From CATOSP01 sp965216155 (lineage in GTDB: Bacteria; Chloroflexota; Dehalococcoidia; Lucifugimonadales; UBA3495): DNA of 64,000 nucleotides. The translations under genes were made by a program, and so were the position numbers. The notes beneath the pieces are model-generated. The model had not been told where the DNA came from and searched no databases. It saw nothing but the letters and a program-made list of their open reading frames with translations. Positions 7,544 to 15,706 of the stretch are shown piece after piece. The stretch lies in assembly GCA_965216155.1 (NCBI GenBank), contig CBDCFD010000007.1, forward strand, positions 310,001 to 374,000. The letters run 5' to 3'. Each line of letters opens with the position of its first letter. The first letter of the stretch is position 1.

Positions 7544-8932
7544 CTATGCCCTGGCCGGGGTATCCGCCGGATACGCCTCCAGTCCATGCTCCGTAATATC
7601 CAGTCCCTCGCGCTGCTCTTCATCACTCGCCCGGATGCCCATTGTGGTCTTGAGAAGAAGGAACAGGGCGAAGCCGGTGACCAGGGCCCAAGCAAGGACT
7701 ACGACCATGCTAATGAGCTGGGACACGATCTGGGTGGTGTTGCCGTTCATAAGGCCGTTGACGTCGTTGTTCCCGTTGGCGAAGATACCGACGGCAAGCA
7801 GTCCCCAGAGTCCGCAGGTGCCGTGGACCGATACGGCGCCCACCGGGTCGTCAATCTTGAAGACCTTCTCGATGACGCTGACCGAGACCAGCATTATCGG
7901 AGCGGCGATAGCGCCTATGACCACGGCGGCCCAGGGATCAACATAGGCCACCGGAGCCGTGATGCCCACCAAGCCGGCGAGAGCGCCGTTGCAGGCCGCC
8001 AGGATGTCCGTCTTGCCGGTGCGAATCAACTGGATGTACATTGCCACGACGGCGCCCGTCGCTCCAGCCAGCAGCGTGTTGATGGCGTTAAGCCCGATGG
8101 AGTCGCCGGAGTTGATGTTGAATCCGAACCAACCGAAGAACAATATGAAGGTCCCGACGATCACGTAGGGCGTGTTGTGGCCCAACAGAACGTTGGCCGA
8201 TCCATCTGCGTTGAACTTGCCAATCCGGGGGCCAACCACGGCCGCGCCAGCCAGGGCGACGAAGCCTCCCACGGCGTGAACGACGCCGGAGCCTGCGTAG
8301 TCGGCGGCCGCAGGCAGTCCGATGGCTTCGAGGCTACCGAGCCATCCACCGCCCCATACCCAGTGGCCGTAAAGAGGATAGATAATCGCGCCAATGATGA
8401 AGCTGTAGGCGAAGTACGCCTGGGTCCTGGTCCGCTCGGCCACGGCTCCGGCCACGATAGTCGCGGCAGTGCCGGCGAACACCATCTGGAACATCCAATC
8501 TACGAAAATCTGCCAGTTGGCGCCGCCGTGAGACAGGAAGAACAGCGTGCCTAATACAGCGCCGTTATCATCCTTGACTTGGCCAGTGCCAGCCAACCCC
8601 ATCGCCGAGGCCCCCATCATAATGGCGAAACCGAAAGCCCAGAAGGACAGCGAAGCTATCGCAAAGTCCATGAAACTCTTGGTCATGTAATTGGTGACGT
8701 TGCGCGACCGGATCAACCCGGCCCCGAGAAATGCGAACCCCGCTTGCATAAAGAAGACCAGGAACGCGGCCATCATGGTGGTCAGATTGCCGACGTCCTT
8801 TGCCGCCGCGTCAGCCGTTTCAGCCGCCTTAGCCGCCGCGTCCGGCTCCTGCGCGAACGCGACGTTGTATCCCGCCAGAATCCCCGCCGCCAACAACCCA
8901 GCAATAACAATTAGTAGTACCCGACGTAACAT
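7544..8932 (-). CDS. amt: Ammonium transporter Amt
   Basis: 462 aa with about eleven membrane spans. The ATG at 8932 is preceded by GGAGAG at a good distance. A TTG 15 nt upstream is less likely. An N-terminal signal peptide (LLIVIAGLLAAGILAGYNVAFA) precedes the transporter domain, as in many bacterial Amt proteins. Recognisable segments are FFMQAGFAFLGAGLIRSRN, DWMFQMVFAGTAATIVAGAV, GFVALAGAAVVGPRIGKF, and VHGTCGLWGLLAVGIF with a pore histidine. It imports ammonium for the glutamine synthetases downstream. No glnK gene is adjacent, unlike in many bacteria. Confidence 0.93.
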   Translation of the reverse strand: MLRRVLLIVIAGLLAAGILAGYNVAFAQEPDAAAKAAETADAAAKDVGNLTTMMAAFLVFFMQAGFAFLGAGLIRSRNVTNYMTKSFMDFAIASLSFWAFGFAIMMGASAMGLAGTGQVKDDNGAVLGTLFFLSHGGANWQIFVDWMFQMVFAGTAATIVAGAVAERTRTQAYFAYSFIIGAIIYPLYGHWVWGGGWLGSLEAIGLPAAADYAGSGVVHAVGGFVALAGAAVVGPRIGKFNADGSANVLLGHNTPYVIVGTFILFFGWFGFNINSGDSIGLNAINTLLAGATGAVVAMYIQLIRTGKTDILAACNGALAGLVGITAPVAYVDPWAAVVIGAIAAPIMLVSVSVIEKVFKIDDPVGAVSVHGTCGLWGLLAVGIFANGNNDVNGLMNGNTTQIVSQLISMVVVLAWALVTGFALFLLLKTTMGIRASDEEQREGLDITEHGLEAYPADTPARA

Positions 8933-8982
8933 AACGATTCTCTCCAAGGAAAGTATGGTTCCAGGTTGCCCCCGACGATTAG

Positions 8983-8988
8983 ATTATA
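8983..8988 (-). promoter_or_regulatory. Predicted -10 element (TATAAT) of amt
   Basis: Consensus TATAAT on the minus strand 50 nt before the amt ATG, with no matching -35 hexamer at 16-18 bp. This is typical of an activated promoter. Confidence 0.5.
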
Positions 8989-9040
8989 GGTAAGCTATTA
9001 CACCAATGTTGCTGATTTGTAAAACGGGTTTTGCCATTTT

Positions 9041-9057
9041 GTAACGGAAACATTAAC
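9041..9057. promoter_or_regulatory. GTAAC-N7-TTAAC operator-like element upstream of amt
   Basis: GTAAC-GGAAACA-TTAAC read on the plus strand, centred about 63 bp upstream of the amt -10 element. That is about 21 bp (two helical turns) further than in the two peptide promoters. The spacer is 7 and not 6. The orientation is opposite to the two sites at 7081 and 7359 relative to transcription. Confidence 0.4.
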
Positions 9058-9192
9058 TTCCGCTAAATGCGTTATGGAAACTATCTATCATATTAGGGGA
9101 ATCCGATATGCCGGCAGGGTCTTTCGGGTCTTCGTCTGGACTATTATTCCGGGATTTACAGGATTGCTCAATCTGAGAATCCTTTAATCCTA

Positions 9193-9222
9193 TGAATCCC
9201 GGTTCAGTGAATCCCAGTTCAG
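9193..9222. repeat. Two tandem 15-bp repeats
   Basis: TGAATCCCGGTTCAG followed directly by TGAATCCCAGTTCAG (one mismatch), 50 bp upstream of the promoter of the DsrE-family operon. It could be a paired operator or a chance repeat. Confidence 0.5.
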
Positions 9223-9271
9223 ACAATTGCGCCAAGAACCGGAGGACCCTGTTCGATACTCGTGACCCTTG

Positions 9272-9300
9272 TTGACAGGATACCCCTGCGCGGGTAGCAT
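9272..9300 (+). promoter_or_regulatory. Promoter of the DsrE-family operon
   Basis: TTGACA (9272-9277), a 17-bp spacer and TAGCAT (9295-9300). It lies about 108 nt before the first gene of the operon. Confidence 0.55.
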
Positions 9301-9407
9301 GAAACCGCTCCCACCGCATCGTCTGGAACGCCTTTTCAGCCACGGGGGCGATGCGCTGTTTCGATGGGTGCAACCAACACCAACATCTGGGCAGCCGGGA
9401 GGCGCCA

Positions 9408-9743
9408 ATGGCACGATACCTATTAATCGAGTCCAGGGACCCCTTCGAATTCGCCGACACCAACTACATGTACGATCTTGCCGGCGACCTTTCAGCCAAA
9501 GGTAACAACGTAACTCTGTTCCTTATCCAGAACGGTGTCTTCTGTGCCCGCAGGAACGTGAAAGACAACCCTGTGGACGGGCTGCGCCAGAAAGCTCCAG
9601 ACGTGCAGGTCCAGGCAGACGACTTTTCGCTACGGGAACGCGCTATTTCCGCCGGGGCCTTGACGGAAGGCGTCGCGGTTTCCAACGTGGACGAGCTTGT
9701 CGACCAACTGGTCCAGAGCGATACTAAGATCGTCTGGCATTAG
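9408..9743 (+). CDS. DsrH/TusB-like sulfur-relay protein
   Basis: 111 aa. The ATG at 9408 is preceded by GGGAGGCGCCA. The fold pattern is that of the small DsrE/F/H proteins: LLIESRDPFEF, an N-terminal beta strand, VTLFLIQNGVFCARR (the position of FEDGIYAA in DsrH), a DLSAKG-type helix, and a C-terminal VDELVDQ followed by a terminal aromatic residue pair (WH). DsrE/F/H proteins hold or relay persulfide sulfur. A cysteine (in GVFCARR) is present. First of three related genes in the same direction. Which of the E/F/H roles it plays is inferred from short motifs only. Confidence 0.6.
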   Translation: MARYLLIESRDPFEFADTNYMYDLAGDLSAKGNNVTLFLIQNGVFCARRNVKDNPVDGLRQKAPDVQVQADDFSLRERAISAGALTEGVAVSNVDELVDQLVQSDTKIVWH

Positions 9744-9798
9744 TCATTTCTCTCAAGGTTTATCCAGGTCTTGAATTAACTCATTAAAGGAGGGCACT

Positions 9799-10188
9799 GT
9801 GGCCACATTGACTATCGCCCTGATGGATTCGCCTTACGAGTCCGGCACCACCACCACAGCGATGCGTATCGCCGACGCCGCCGTGCGCAAGGGTCACCAG
9901 GTCAACGTATTCGCCTACGAGGGCGCGGTTAGCCTGACCATTGCGGACCAGGCCCCTCATCCAAACCCGGTCAAGGGCACCACCGTGGAGGAGCAGGACC
10001 ACCCTACCACCGCGAATTTCGTGGCTGGACTGTTGGCTACGGGGAAGGTGGACTGGATCAACTGCGGAATGTGCGTCGACGAACGCGGCGCAGGTAACTG
10101 GATCGAGGGCGCCCGCCGCGGAGGGCCACCCGACCTGGTCGCTTGGTCCAACGAAAGCGACAACACACTTATCATGGGCACTAGATAG
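9799..10188 (+). CDS. DsrE-family protein with CxxC site
   Basis: 129 aa from a GTG start with AAAGGAGGGCACT in front. It begins TIALMDSPYESGTTTTA, followed by ADAAVRKGHQVNVFAYEGAV, as in DsrE/TusD. INCGMCVDERG near residues 86-96 places a CxxC pair at the position of the active cysteine of DsrE, and it is followed by a conserved RRGGPPDL segment. A cytosolic role in persulfide transfer is likely from family knowledge. The partner genes lie 55 nt upstream and 9 nt downstream, so a heteromeric complex like DsrEFH is plausible. Confidence 0.7.
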   Translation: MATLTIALMDSPYESGTTTTAMRIADAAVRKGHQVNVFAYEGAVSLTIADQAPHPNPVKGTTVEEQDHPTTANFVAGLLATGKVDWINCGMCVDERGAGNWIEGARRGGPPDLVAWSNESDNTLIMGTR

Positions 10189-10197
10189 GAGGTCGTC

Positions 10198-10581
10198 ATG
10201 GCTAAGATTCTCTCCGTCGTCGAACGGGCCTATCACGGCACCATCGAAGAGCAGGATGACACCATCCTCTGGCTTAGTCATATGATCAAAAACGCTGGCG
10301 CCGACATCTCCGTGCTACTGCGCGGAAATGCGGTCAACTACGGCGTCATGGGTCAGGACGCCAGTGGACTGAGCTTCGGCGATGTCAAGATGGAAGTCCC
10401 TCCCACCCTGGACACCGACGTGGTCAACCTGGTCTCCGCCGATGTGCCGACCTATATCGTCAGTGAAGACCTGGAAGACCGGGGCATCCAGCGGACCGAA
10501 CTCGCCGGCGGCCTAAAGGTAATCAGCCGGGCGGAATTGGCGGATCTATTCGACTCCCACGACTCCATCTGGCACTGGTAA
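10198..10581 (+). CDS. DsrF/DsrE-like small protein
   Basis: 127 aa. The start ATG is 9 nt after the previous stop, with TAGGAGGTCGTC as binding site. It reads ILSVVERAYHGTIEEQDD, then WLSHMIKNAGADISVLLRGNAVNYGV, the beta-alpha-beta core of the DsrE superfamily, and ends HDSIWHW. It has no cysteine, so it may be the structural partner of the cysteine-bearing protein before it. No dissimilatory sulfite reductase genes are nearby. A DsrF/TusC role is a guess from gene order. Confidence 0.55.
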   Translation: MAKILSVVERAYHGTIEEQDDTILWLSHMIKNAGADISVLLRGNAVNYGVMGQDASGLSFGDVKMEVPPTLDTDVVNLVSADVPTYIVSEDLEDRGIQRTELAGGLKVISRAELADLFDSHDSIWHW

Positions 10582-10872
10582 CCGCCGCGCCACGTCCCCA
10601 TTTGATTCCGGTGCACTCTTAATGGTCCGGACCAAGGCGACAGAGACATGATTACGAGCGCCGGTAAAACGGCGTTCACGGCGTTCGCCGCAGGCCTTGG
10701 AGTTCACCGTTCCAAGAAACGGCTCACCCGGAATATACAAAGGACTAGCGGAGTCACTGGGGGGCTTGCCCGGATTCCAGCTCATTCTCGGAATCTCGGA
10801 CCGCACAGGCGGCCGTGAGTCCCAGCATACTGAGCGCCGTTGTGAAAGTCCACGCCTGAATCCCGACTGATT
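10582..10872. other. Intergenic region upstream of the ftsH promoter
   Basis: About 290 nt between the DsrE-family operon and ftsH. No gene, hairpin with T run or RNA was recognised. Confidence 0.5.
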
Positions 10873-10901
10873 TTGCAATTTGGCATACGGTGAATTAAAA
10901 T
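10873..10901 (+). promoter_or_regulatory. Promoter of ftsH
   Basis: TTGCAA (10873-10878), 17-bp spacer, TAAAAT (10896-10901), 58 nt before the ftsH ATG. A short tandem repeat (TGGTAGTG twice, 10920-10935) lies in the leader. Confidence 0.5.
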
Positions 10902-10959
10902 TGGAACCGGGACCATTCGTGGTAGTGTGGTAGTGTGGTACGAACGGTAAGGGGTTGAC

Positions 10960-12885
10960 ATGGGAAGCAACAGGTGGCTACGAAATAGCTTCGTTTACCT
11001 CCTGGTGATCATTGGGGTCATCGTCATCTTCTATACGCTGTTGCCCAGCTTCGGCGGCAGGAACGATACCCCGCTGACCACCGTAGTCGCGATGGCGCAG
11101 AACAATGAGATCCGGGAAATCATTGTCGACGGCACACAACTTACTGTGATCCCCAAAGTCAGCAGCCGGACAGGACAGGACCGCCTTTCCAGCAGGATAG
11201 GCGAATACGGGGACGTTCTCGGCCTGCTGGTCGATAGCGGCGTTCAAGTTGGCCCGCCCAGCGGGGTCGAAGTCACCTTCAAGGGGTCCACCGGCCTGGG
11301 CAGCTTCCTGGGACTGCTCCTGAACTTCCTGCCGCTCATCTTCTTCGGCGGCCTTATCCTTTTCATGATGCGCCAGGCTCAGGGCAGCAACAATCAGACC
11401 CTCAGCTTCGGCCGCAGCCGGGCCCGGATGATGACCATCAACCGCCCGGGCGTGAGCTTCACCGATGTGGCCGGCGTTGACGAGGCGAAGTCCGAACTCC
11501 AGGAAGTCGTGGAATTTCTTAAGTTCCCGGAGCGTTTCCTCTCCCTGGGCGCTCGAATACCCAAGGGCGTGCTGCTGGTGGGGCAACCCGGTACCGGCAA
11601 GACCTTGCTGGCGCGCGCAGTCGCAGGCGAGGCGGGAGTGCCTTTCTTCCATATCAGCGGAAGCGAATTCGTTGAAATGTTCGTCGGCGTGGGAGCAGCA
11701 AGGGTGCGCGACCTGTTTGAGCAAGCCAAACGCAACGCCCCGTGCATAGTCTTCGTCGACGAAATAGACGCAGTTGGCCGCCACCGCGGCGCGGGTCTAG
11801 GCGGAGGCCATGACGAGCGTGAGCAGACCCTTAACCAGATCCTGGTTGAGATGGACGGCTTCGAGACCAACACCAACATCATCGTCATTGCGGCCACCAA
11901 CCGGCCGGACATCCTCGACCCTGCCCTCCTCCGTCCTGGCAGGTTTGACCGCCGGGTAACTCTGGATCTGCCCGATATTCAAGGCAGAATTGCAATCCTC
12001 AAGGTGCATGCGGCGGGCAAGCCCTTGGCGCCCGAAGTGACCATGGACAGTCTCGCCAAGGAGACCCCCGGGTTCAGCGGCGCCGACCTGTCCAACCTGG
12101 TCAACGAGGCGGCTATCCTGGCCGCGAGGGCGAACAAGAAGTCGATTCACATGATCGAGTTCGAAGAAGCGGTGGACCGGATCATTGCCGGTCCGGAACG
12201 CAAGAGCCGGGTCATCAACCCTCGAGAGAAGGAGATGACAGCCTACCATGAGGCTGGCCACGCTCTGGTAGCCCACATGCTGCCTCACGCAGACCGGGTC
12301 CACAAGATTTCCATTGTCTCCCGAGGCAACATGGGTGGTCACACGTCGCTGCTGCCCGAGGAAGACCGCTACCTCTGGACAAAGAACCAGTTCCACGACA
12401 TGCTGGCCGTGACCATGGGTGGCCGCGTCGCCGAACAGCTAATCTTCGACGAGGTTACCACCGGCGCCAGCAACGACTTGGAGCGGGCGACCAAGGTGAC
12501 CCTGAGCATGATCAAGCGTTACGGAATGAGCGAGGCCCTGGGGCCTCGGACCTTCGGCAAAAGGGAAGAGCTCGTATTCCTGGGCCGTGAAATCAGCGAG
12601 GAGCGAGACTACGGGGACCGCGTGGCCGAGGAAATCGACGAAGAAGTCAAAAATATGATCGGTATGGCCTACACGCGGGCCAAGGAAATCCTCGTCACCA
12701 ACAAGCCTCAATTGGTCCAGCTATCGGAGTACCTCATCGAACACGAGACCATCACGGGCGAAAGCCTGGGTAAATTGTTCGAAGAAGGCGGCCTGGGCGA
12801 AGATCCTGGGACGCCGGCCATCCCGCAACCGGCGCCGAGCTTGGGCAGCACCAGCGGTCCGTTCCCTGCACCAGCGGACGCCTGA
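10960..12885 (+). CDS. ftsH: ATP-dependent zinc metalloprotease FtsH
   Basis: 641 aa, membrane-anchored AAA+ protease that degrades misfolded or regulatory membrane and cytosolic proteins. A first membrane span covers about residues 9-28 and a second about 117-137, with an extracytoplasmic domain between. The AAA domain has Walker A GQPGTGKT (208-215), Walker B VFVDEID, and the second-region-of-homology ATNRPDILDPALLRPGRFDRR. The zinc site HEAGH is at 430-434. A Pro/Ser-rich tail ends the protein. TAAGGGG precedes the ATG. HflK and HflC, its usual membrane partners, are encoded 0.7 kb downstream. Confidence 0.97.
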   Translation: MGSNRWLRNSFVYLLVIIGVIVIFYTLLPSFGGRNDTPLTTVVAMAQNNEIREIIVDGTQLTVIPKVSSRTGQDRLSSRIGEYGDVLGLLVDSGVQVGPPSGVEVTFKGSTGLGSFLGLLLNFLPLIFFGGLILFMMRQAQGSNNQTLSFGRSRARMMTINRPGVSFTDVAGVDEAKSELQEVVEFLKFPERFLSLGARIPKGVLLVGQPGTGKTLLARAVAGEAGVPFFHISGSEFVEMFVGVGAARVRDLFEQAKRNAPCIVFVDEIDAVGRHRGAGLGGGHDEREQTLNQILVEMDGFETNTNIIVIAATNRPDILDPALLRPGRFDRRVTLDLPDIQGRIAILKVHAAGKPLAPEVTMDSLAKETPGFSGADLSNLVNEAAILAARANKKSIHMIEFEEAVDRIIAGPERKSRVINPREKEMTAYHEAGHALVAHMLPHADRVHKISIVSRGNMGGHTSLLPEEDRYLWTKNQFHDMLAVTMGGRVAEQLIFDEVTTGASNDLERATKVTLSMIKRYGMSEALGPRTFGKREELVFLGREISEERDYGDRVAEEIDEEVKNMIGMAYTRAKEILVTNKPQLVQLSEYLIEHETITGESLGKLFEEGGLGEDPGTPAIPQPAPSLGSTSGPFPAPADA

Positions 12886-12908
12886 CCCCGGACCGGAATT
12901 GGAATCTT

Positions 12909-12938
12909 AGGCCACCTGAGCACTCAGGTGGCCTTTTC
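12909..12938. terminator. Bidirectional terminator between ftsH and the small unknown gene
   Basis: GGCCACCTGAG-CAC-TCAGGTGGCC followed by TTTTC on the plus strand. It lies 24 nt after the ftsH stop. The stem overlaps the end of the convergent reading frame (12924-13199). Confidence 0.8.
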
Positions 12939-13199
12939 TGTTTCAGACTCTTCCGTAGCCAGGGGGAGTTGGCGATAGTAGATTCCCCACTGCTGCATCA
13001 ATTCCTGTACCGCGGGCTGCCTTAGCGCCACCAATTCCCGGAAGAACCCGGCCAGCGCATGGGCGGGTATATTCTCCTCAGAGCACACCCAGCTTCGTTC
13101 TGCGGGCACCATGTAAAGCAACCCGCTTTGATGCTCGCATGTAACCTGTATCCGGGTCATCCCCTCCCCGGGGGTCACCCTCAGTCCTGAGACGATCAT
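12924..13199 (-). CDS. Small protein of unknown function
   Basis: 91 aa from an ATG at 13199 with GGTGGAGCCA in front. A longer frame to 13262 lacks a binding site. It begins IVSGLRVTPGEGMTRIQVTCEHQSGLLYMVP, has a helical middle (ALAGFFRELVALRQPAVQELMQQW), and a charged, repetitive tail (ATEESETEKAT). No signal peptide or membrane span is seen, and no family was recognised. It is convergent with ftsH, and its last codons lie in the shared terminator, a sign that the true end or even the gene could differ from this call. Confidence 0.45.
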   Translation of the reverse strand: MIVSGLRVTPGEGMTRIQVTCEHQSGLLYMVPAERSWVCSEENIPAHALAGFFRELVALRQPAVQELMQQWGIYYRQLPLATEESETEKAT

Positions 13200-13516
13200 T
13201 GGCTCCACCTTTTCCCAATCTTTAATCCGGCCTGATCTATAATCCGGGGTGCGGCAGGGCACTTCCGGCCAGGGGGTTTGTATGCCCGGATGTGACGCCG
13301 TCGCGGCTGCCGCCTACTTCCTGAGCCGTAAAACGCCACGAATGCATTATAAGTCCGCCGTGCTCCTACCGGACAGATATCTCCGCCGGAGATCCGGGCA
13401 AGACGGGGCCCGAAGCCGCCCCCCATGTCGAATTCCGGCCAAATCCAAGCACATAGTGGCGGCGCAGTCCACGATAGTGGTAGAATCTGTCCTGCGCCCT
13501 CCTGGAAGGGCGTGAG
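13200..13516. other. Intergenic region upstream of hflK
   Basis: About 320 nt between divergent genes. Isolated TATAAT (13238) and TAGAAT (13481) strings occur on the plus strand without convincing -35 partners, and the hflK promoter may use one of them. Nothing else was recognised. Confidence 0.4.
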
Positions 13517-13564
13517 TTGGCAGCCGCTAACTCCACCCAATCTGAAAACTATAGGACCTGGAAT

Positions 13565-14650
13565 ATGTATCCTCCGGGCGGACCTCGGCAACCCGATTTG
13601 AACTTCGAGCAAATTGTAGGCTCGGCCCGCAACAACTTCAACCGCATATTCGGACGGCTAGGCGGCGGCGGCCTTGGAGGCGTCATCATCATTGGCGCAG
13701 CCCTGATCGTCGTGGTCTGGGCGGCTACCGGTGTCTACACCATCAGCCCCGGCGAGCAGGCGGCGCTGCGTTTGTTCGGCGCGGTCCAGGGCAACCCGGT
13801 GACTCAGAACGGTCTGCACTGGTGGTGGCCCGGCCCAGTGGGCAAGAAGAACGTGGTCCTGATTACTGAGACCCGCACCATGCGCCTGGGGTTCCGCGCG
13901 GGAGCAGACCAGGGGGTAGCCGACACTCCGGTGCCTCAAGAGGCCCTGATGATTAGCGGCGATCTGAACATCGTCGACGTGGAACTGGTTGTCCAATACA
14001 ACATCAAGGACCTTAGCGAATTTTTGTTCAGAGTCAACGATCCAGGAGACGACAGCCGTCTGATACCTCCGGGTCAGCCTGATGGGCTCACGCTCAAAGA
14101 TGGCGCGGAAGCCGCCCTCCGGCTGGTGGTTGGCCAGAGCTCCATCGACGACGTAATCACTGAGCAGCGCGCTCGAATCGAGTCGGAGACCCAGACTCGA
14201 TTGCAACAAATCCTGGACAGCTATGAGACCGGCATAAGCGTGGTGAACGTCAAGCTCCAGGATGTCAAGGCTCCGGCTGACGTGCAGGACGCTTTCCAAG
14301 ATGTTCTAAGGGCCCGTCAAGAACGCGACACGAAGGAGAACCAAGCCCGCGCGTACCAGAACGACATCATCCCCAGGGCCAGGGGTGAGGCGGCGAAGAT
14401 ACGTCAGGAGGCCGAGGCCTTCAAGCAGTCCCGGATTAATACCTCCCAGGGTGAAGCCACCCAGTTCCTCTCCATTCTGAGGGAATATAATGAGTCGAAA
14501 GAAGTCACTCGCCAACGGCTTTACCTCGAAGCTATGGAGAGCGTTCTACCCACAGTCACCAAGATCATCGTGTCTGAGGGAGCCGAATCGGTGCTGGTCC
14601 TCGGCGGCAGAGAGGGCTTAAACCCGCTACCCATCGGACCCAACCCGTAA
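13565..14650 (+). CDS. hflK: FtsH modulator HflK (SPFH/band-7 protein)
   Basis: 361 aa from ATG 13565 (AGGACC upstream). An in-frame TTG at 13517 with GGAAGGG upstream would add 16 residues. A Pro/Gly-rich N-terminus and Gly-rich stretch (GRLGGGGLGG) precede one membrane span, then YTISPGEQAALRLFGAV opens the SPFH domain. A long Arg/Glu/Gln-rich coiled coil (RQERDTKENQARAYQND onward) follows. HflK forms a large membrane complex with HflC around FtsH and limits its access to substrates. hflC starts 22 nt downstream. Confidence 0.88.
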   Translation: MYPPGGPRQPDLNFEQIVGSARNNFNRIFGRLGGGGLGGVIIIGAALIVVVWAATGVYTISPGEQAALRLFGAVQGNPVTQNGLHWWWPGPVGKKNVVLITETRTMRLGFRAGADQGVADTPVPQEALMISGDLNIVDVELVVQYNIKDLSEFLFRVNDPGDDSRLIPPGQPDGLTLKDGAEAALRLVVGQSSIDDVITEQRARIESETQTRLQQILDSYETGISVVNVKLQDVKAPADVQDAFQDVLRARQERDTKENQARAYQNDIIPRARGEAAKIRQEAEAFKQSRINTSQGEATQFLSILREYNESKEVTRQRLYLEAMESVLPTVTKIIVSEGAESVLVLGGREGLNPLPIGPNP

Positions 14651-14672
14651 TCCAGAGGAGTCGAGTTTTCGT

Positions 14673-15638
14673 ATGAAAGGTCTTATCGTCCTGGGGGTCG
14701 TGGTTATAGCCGCCCTCATCGTGGTGACCCAATCGTTGTACATAGTAGACGTCACCGAACAAGTGCTGGTGCTCCGCTTCGGTGAAGTGGTTGGGCTCCG
14801 TCCCGACCCGGGGCTGTACGTCAAAGCGCCCTTCGTTGACAATGTCCAAAGGTACGACAAGCGGATTTTGCGCATAGACGCTCCCCCGGTGGCCATGCCG
14901 GACATCGAAAAGGAGAACCTGGTAATCGACTCCTACGCCCGCTACGAGATTACCGATCCGGTCCAGTTTTTCAAGACTCTCAGGACCACGGGCACTGCGC
15001 GGAGCCGGTTGGGGGAAATCGTAACTTCCAGCTTGCGCAGCGAAGTCGCCCGCAGAGACCGAATAGAGATCATTGGGGCCAGACCCGTGATAGACCCTGT
15101 TACCGGCCAGCAGATCGTGGAAAGGGGCATTCCCCAGGTAGAGGGGACAGAGGCGCGTACCGAGATACTGGAGGTTGTGCTGGCTGAGGTCCGTAAGACC
15201 ATCGCGGAAGAAGACGACCGGTTTGGCATCGAGATAATCGACGTAAGAATCAAACGCGCCGACTTCCCCGGCGAAGTCACCCCTAGCATTTACACTAGAA
15301 TGAAGGCGGAACGTAACCGTATCGCCGCGGGTTTCCGCGCCGATGGTGATGAAAAAGAACTAATCATCCGCGCCGACGCTGACCGGGACGCGGCAGTCAT
15401 TAGGGCCGAGGCGCAACGGGACAGCAACGAGACTCGGGGTGAGGGCGAGGCCCAGGCCATCGCCATTCTAGCCGAGGCGTTGAACCAGGACCCGGAGTTC
15501 TTCGCATTCCGCCGTAGTCTGGAAACCTACCAGAAAGTCTTGTCCCGTGGGAGAACTACGCTGATCCTGACGGACAAATCTCCCCTCTTCGATTACCTCG
15601 AAGGCCCCAACGGCCCAGCGTCGAACAACCTGCCGTAA
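14673..15638 (+). CDS. hflC: FtsH modulator HflC (SPFH/band-7 protein)
   Basis: 321 aa. The ATG follows AGAGGAGTCGAG. An N-terminal membrane anchor (LIVLGVVVIAALIVVTQSLYIV) is followed by VDVTEQVLVLRFGEVVG, the start of the SPFH domain. The central KRADFPGEVTPSIYTRMKAER and ADADRDAAVIRAEAQRDS are typical of HflC, as is the ending that mentions FFAFRRSLETYQKV. The partner of HflK encoded directly upstream. No hflX is adjacent. Confidence 0.9.
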   Translation: MKGLIVLGVVVIAALIVVTQSLYIVDVTEQVLVLRFGEVVGLRPDPGLYVKAPFVDNVQRYDKRILRIDAPPVAMPDIEKENLVIDSYARYEITDPVQFFKTLRTTGTARSRLGEIVTSSLRSEVARRDRIEIIGARPVIDPVTGQQIVERGIPQVEGTEARTEILEVVLAEVRKTIAEEDDRFGIEIIDVRIKRADFPGEVTPSIYTRMKAERNRIAAGFRADGDEKELIIRADADRDAAVIRAEAQRDSNETRGEGEAQAIAILAEALNQDPEFFAFRRSLETYQKVLSRGRTTLILTDKSPLFDYLEGPNGPASNNLP

Positions 15639-15706
15639 GAGCTGCGCGCCCCATTCACCTGGCAGCCAGGATTGCGGCAAGTGAATGAGTCCGAGGATCT
15701 CCGGGC

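Larger units (their letters stand above)
8989..9407. other. Intergenic region between divergent amt and DsrH-like genes
   Basis: About 420 nt without a supported gene. It holds the amt operator-like site, a 15-bp tandem repeat (9193-9222) and a good sigma70-type promoter at 9272-9300 for the DsrE-family operon. The rest shows nothing recognisable. Confidence 0.6.

Noticed and set aside
9161..9173. Short word TACAGGATTGCTC shared with the region near 22278-22290
   Set aside because: Thirteen bases without further similarity on either side is within chance.
28..10581. Possible dissimilatory sulfur operon because of the DsrE-family genes
   Set aside because: No dsrAB, dsrC, sox or hdr genes are present nearby. 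The three genes alone do not support the pathway.
13238..13243. TATAAT on the plus strand upstream of hflK
   Set aside because: No -35 element at a suitable distance and 320 nt from the gene. Not listed as a promoter.
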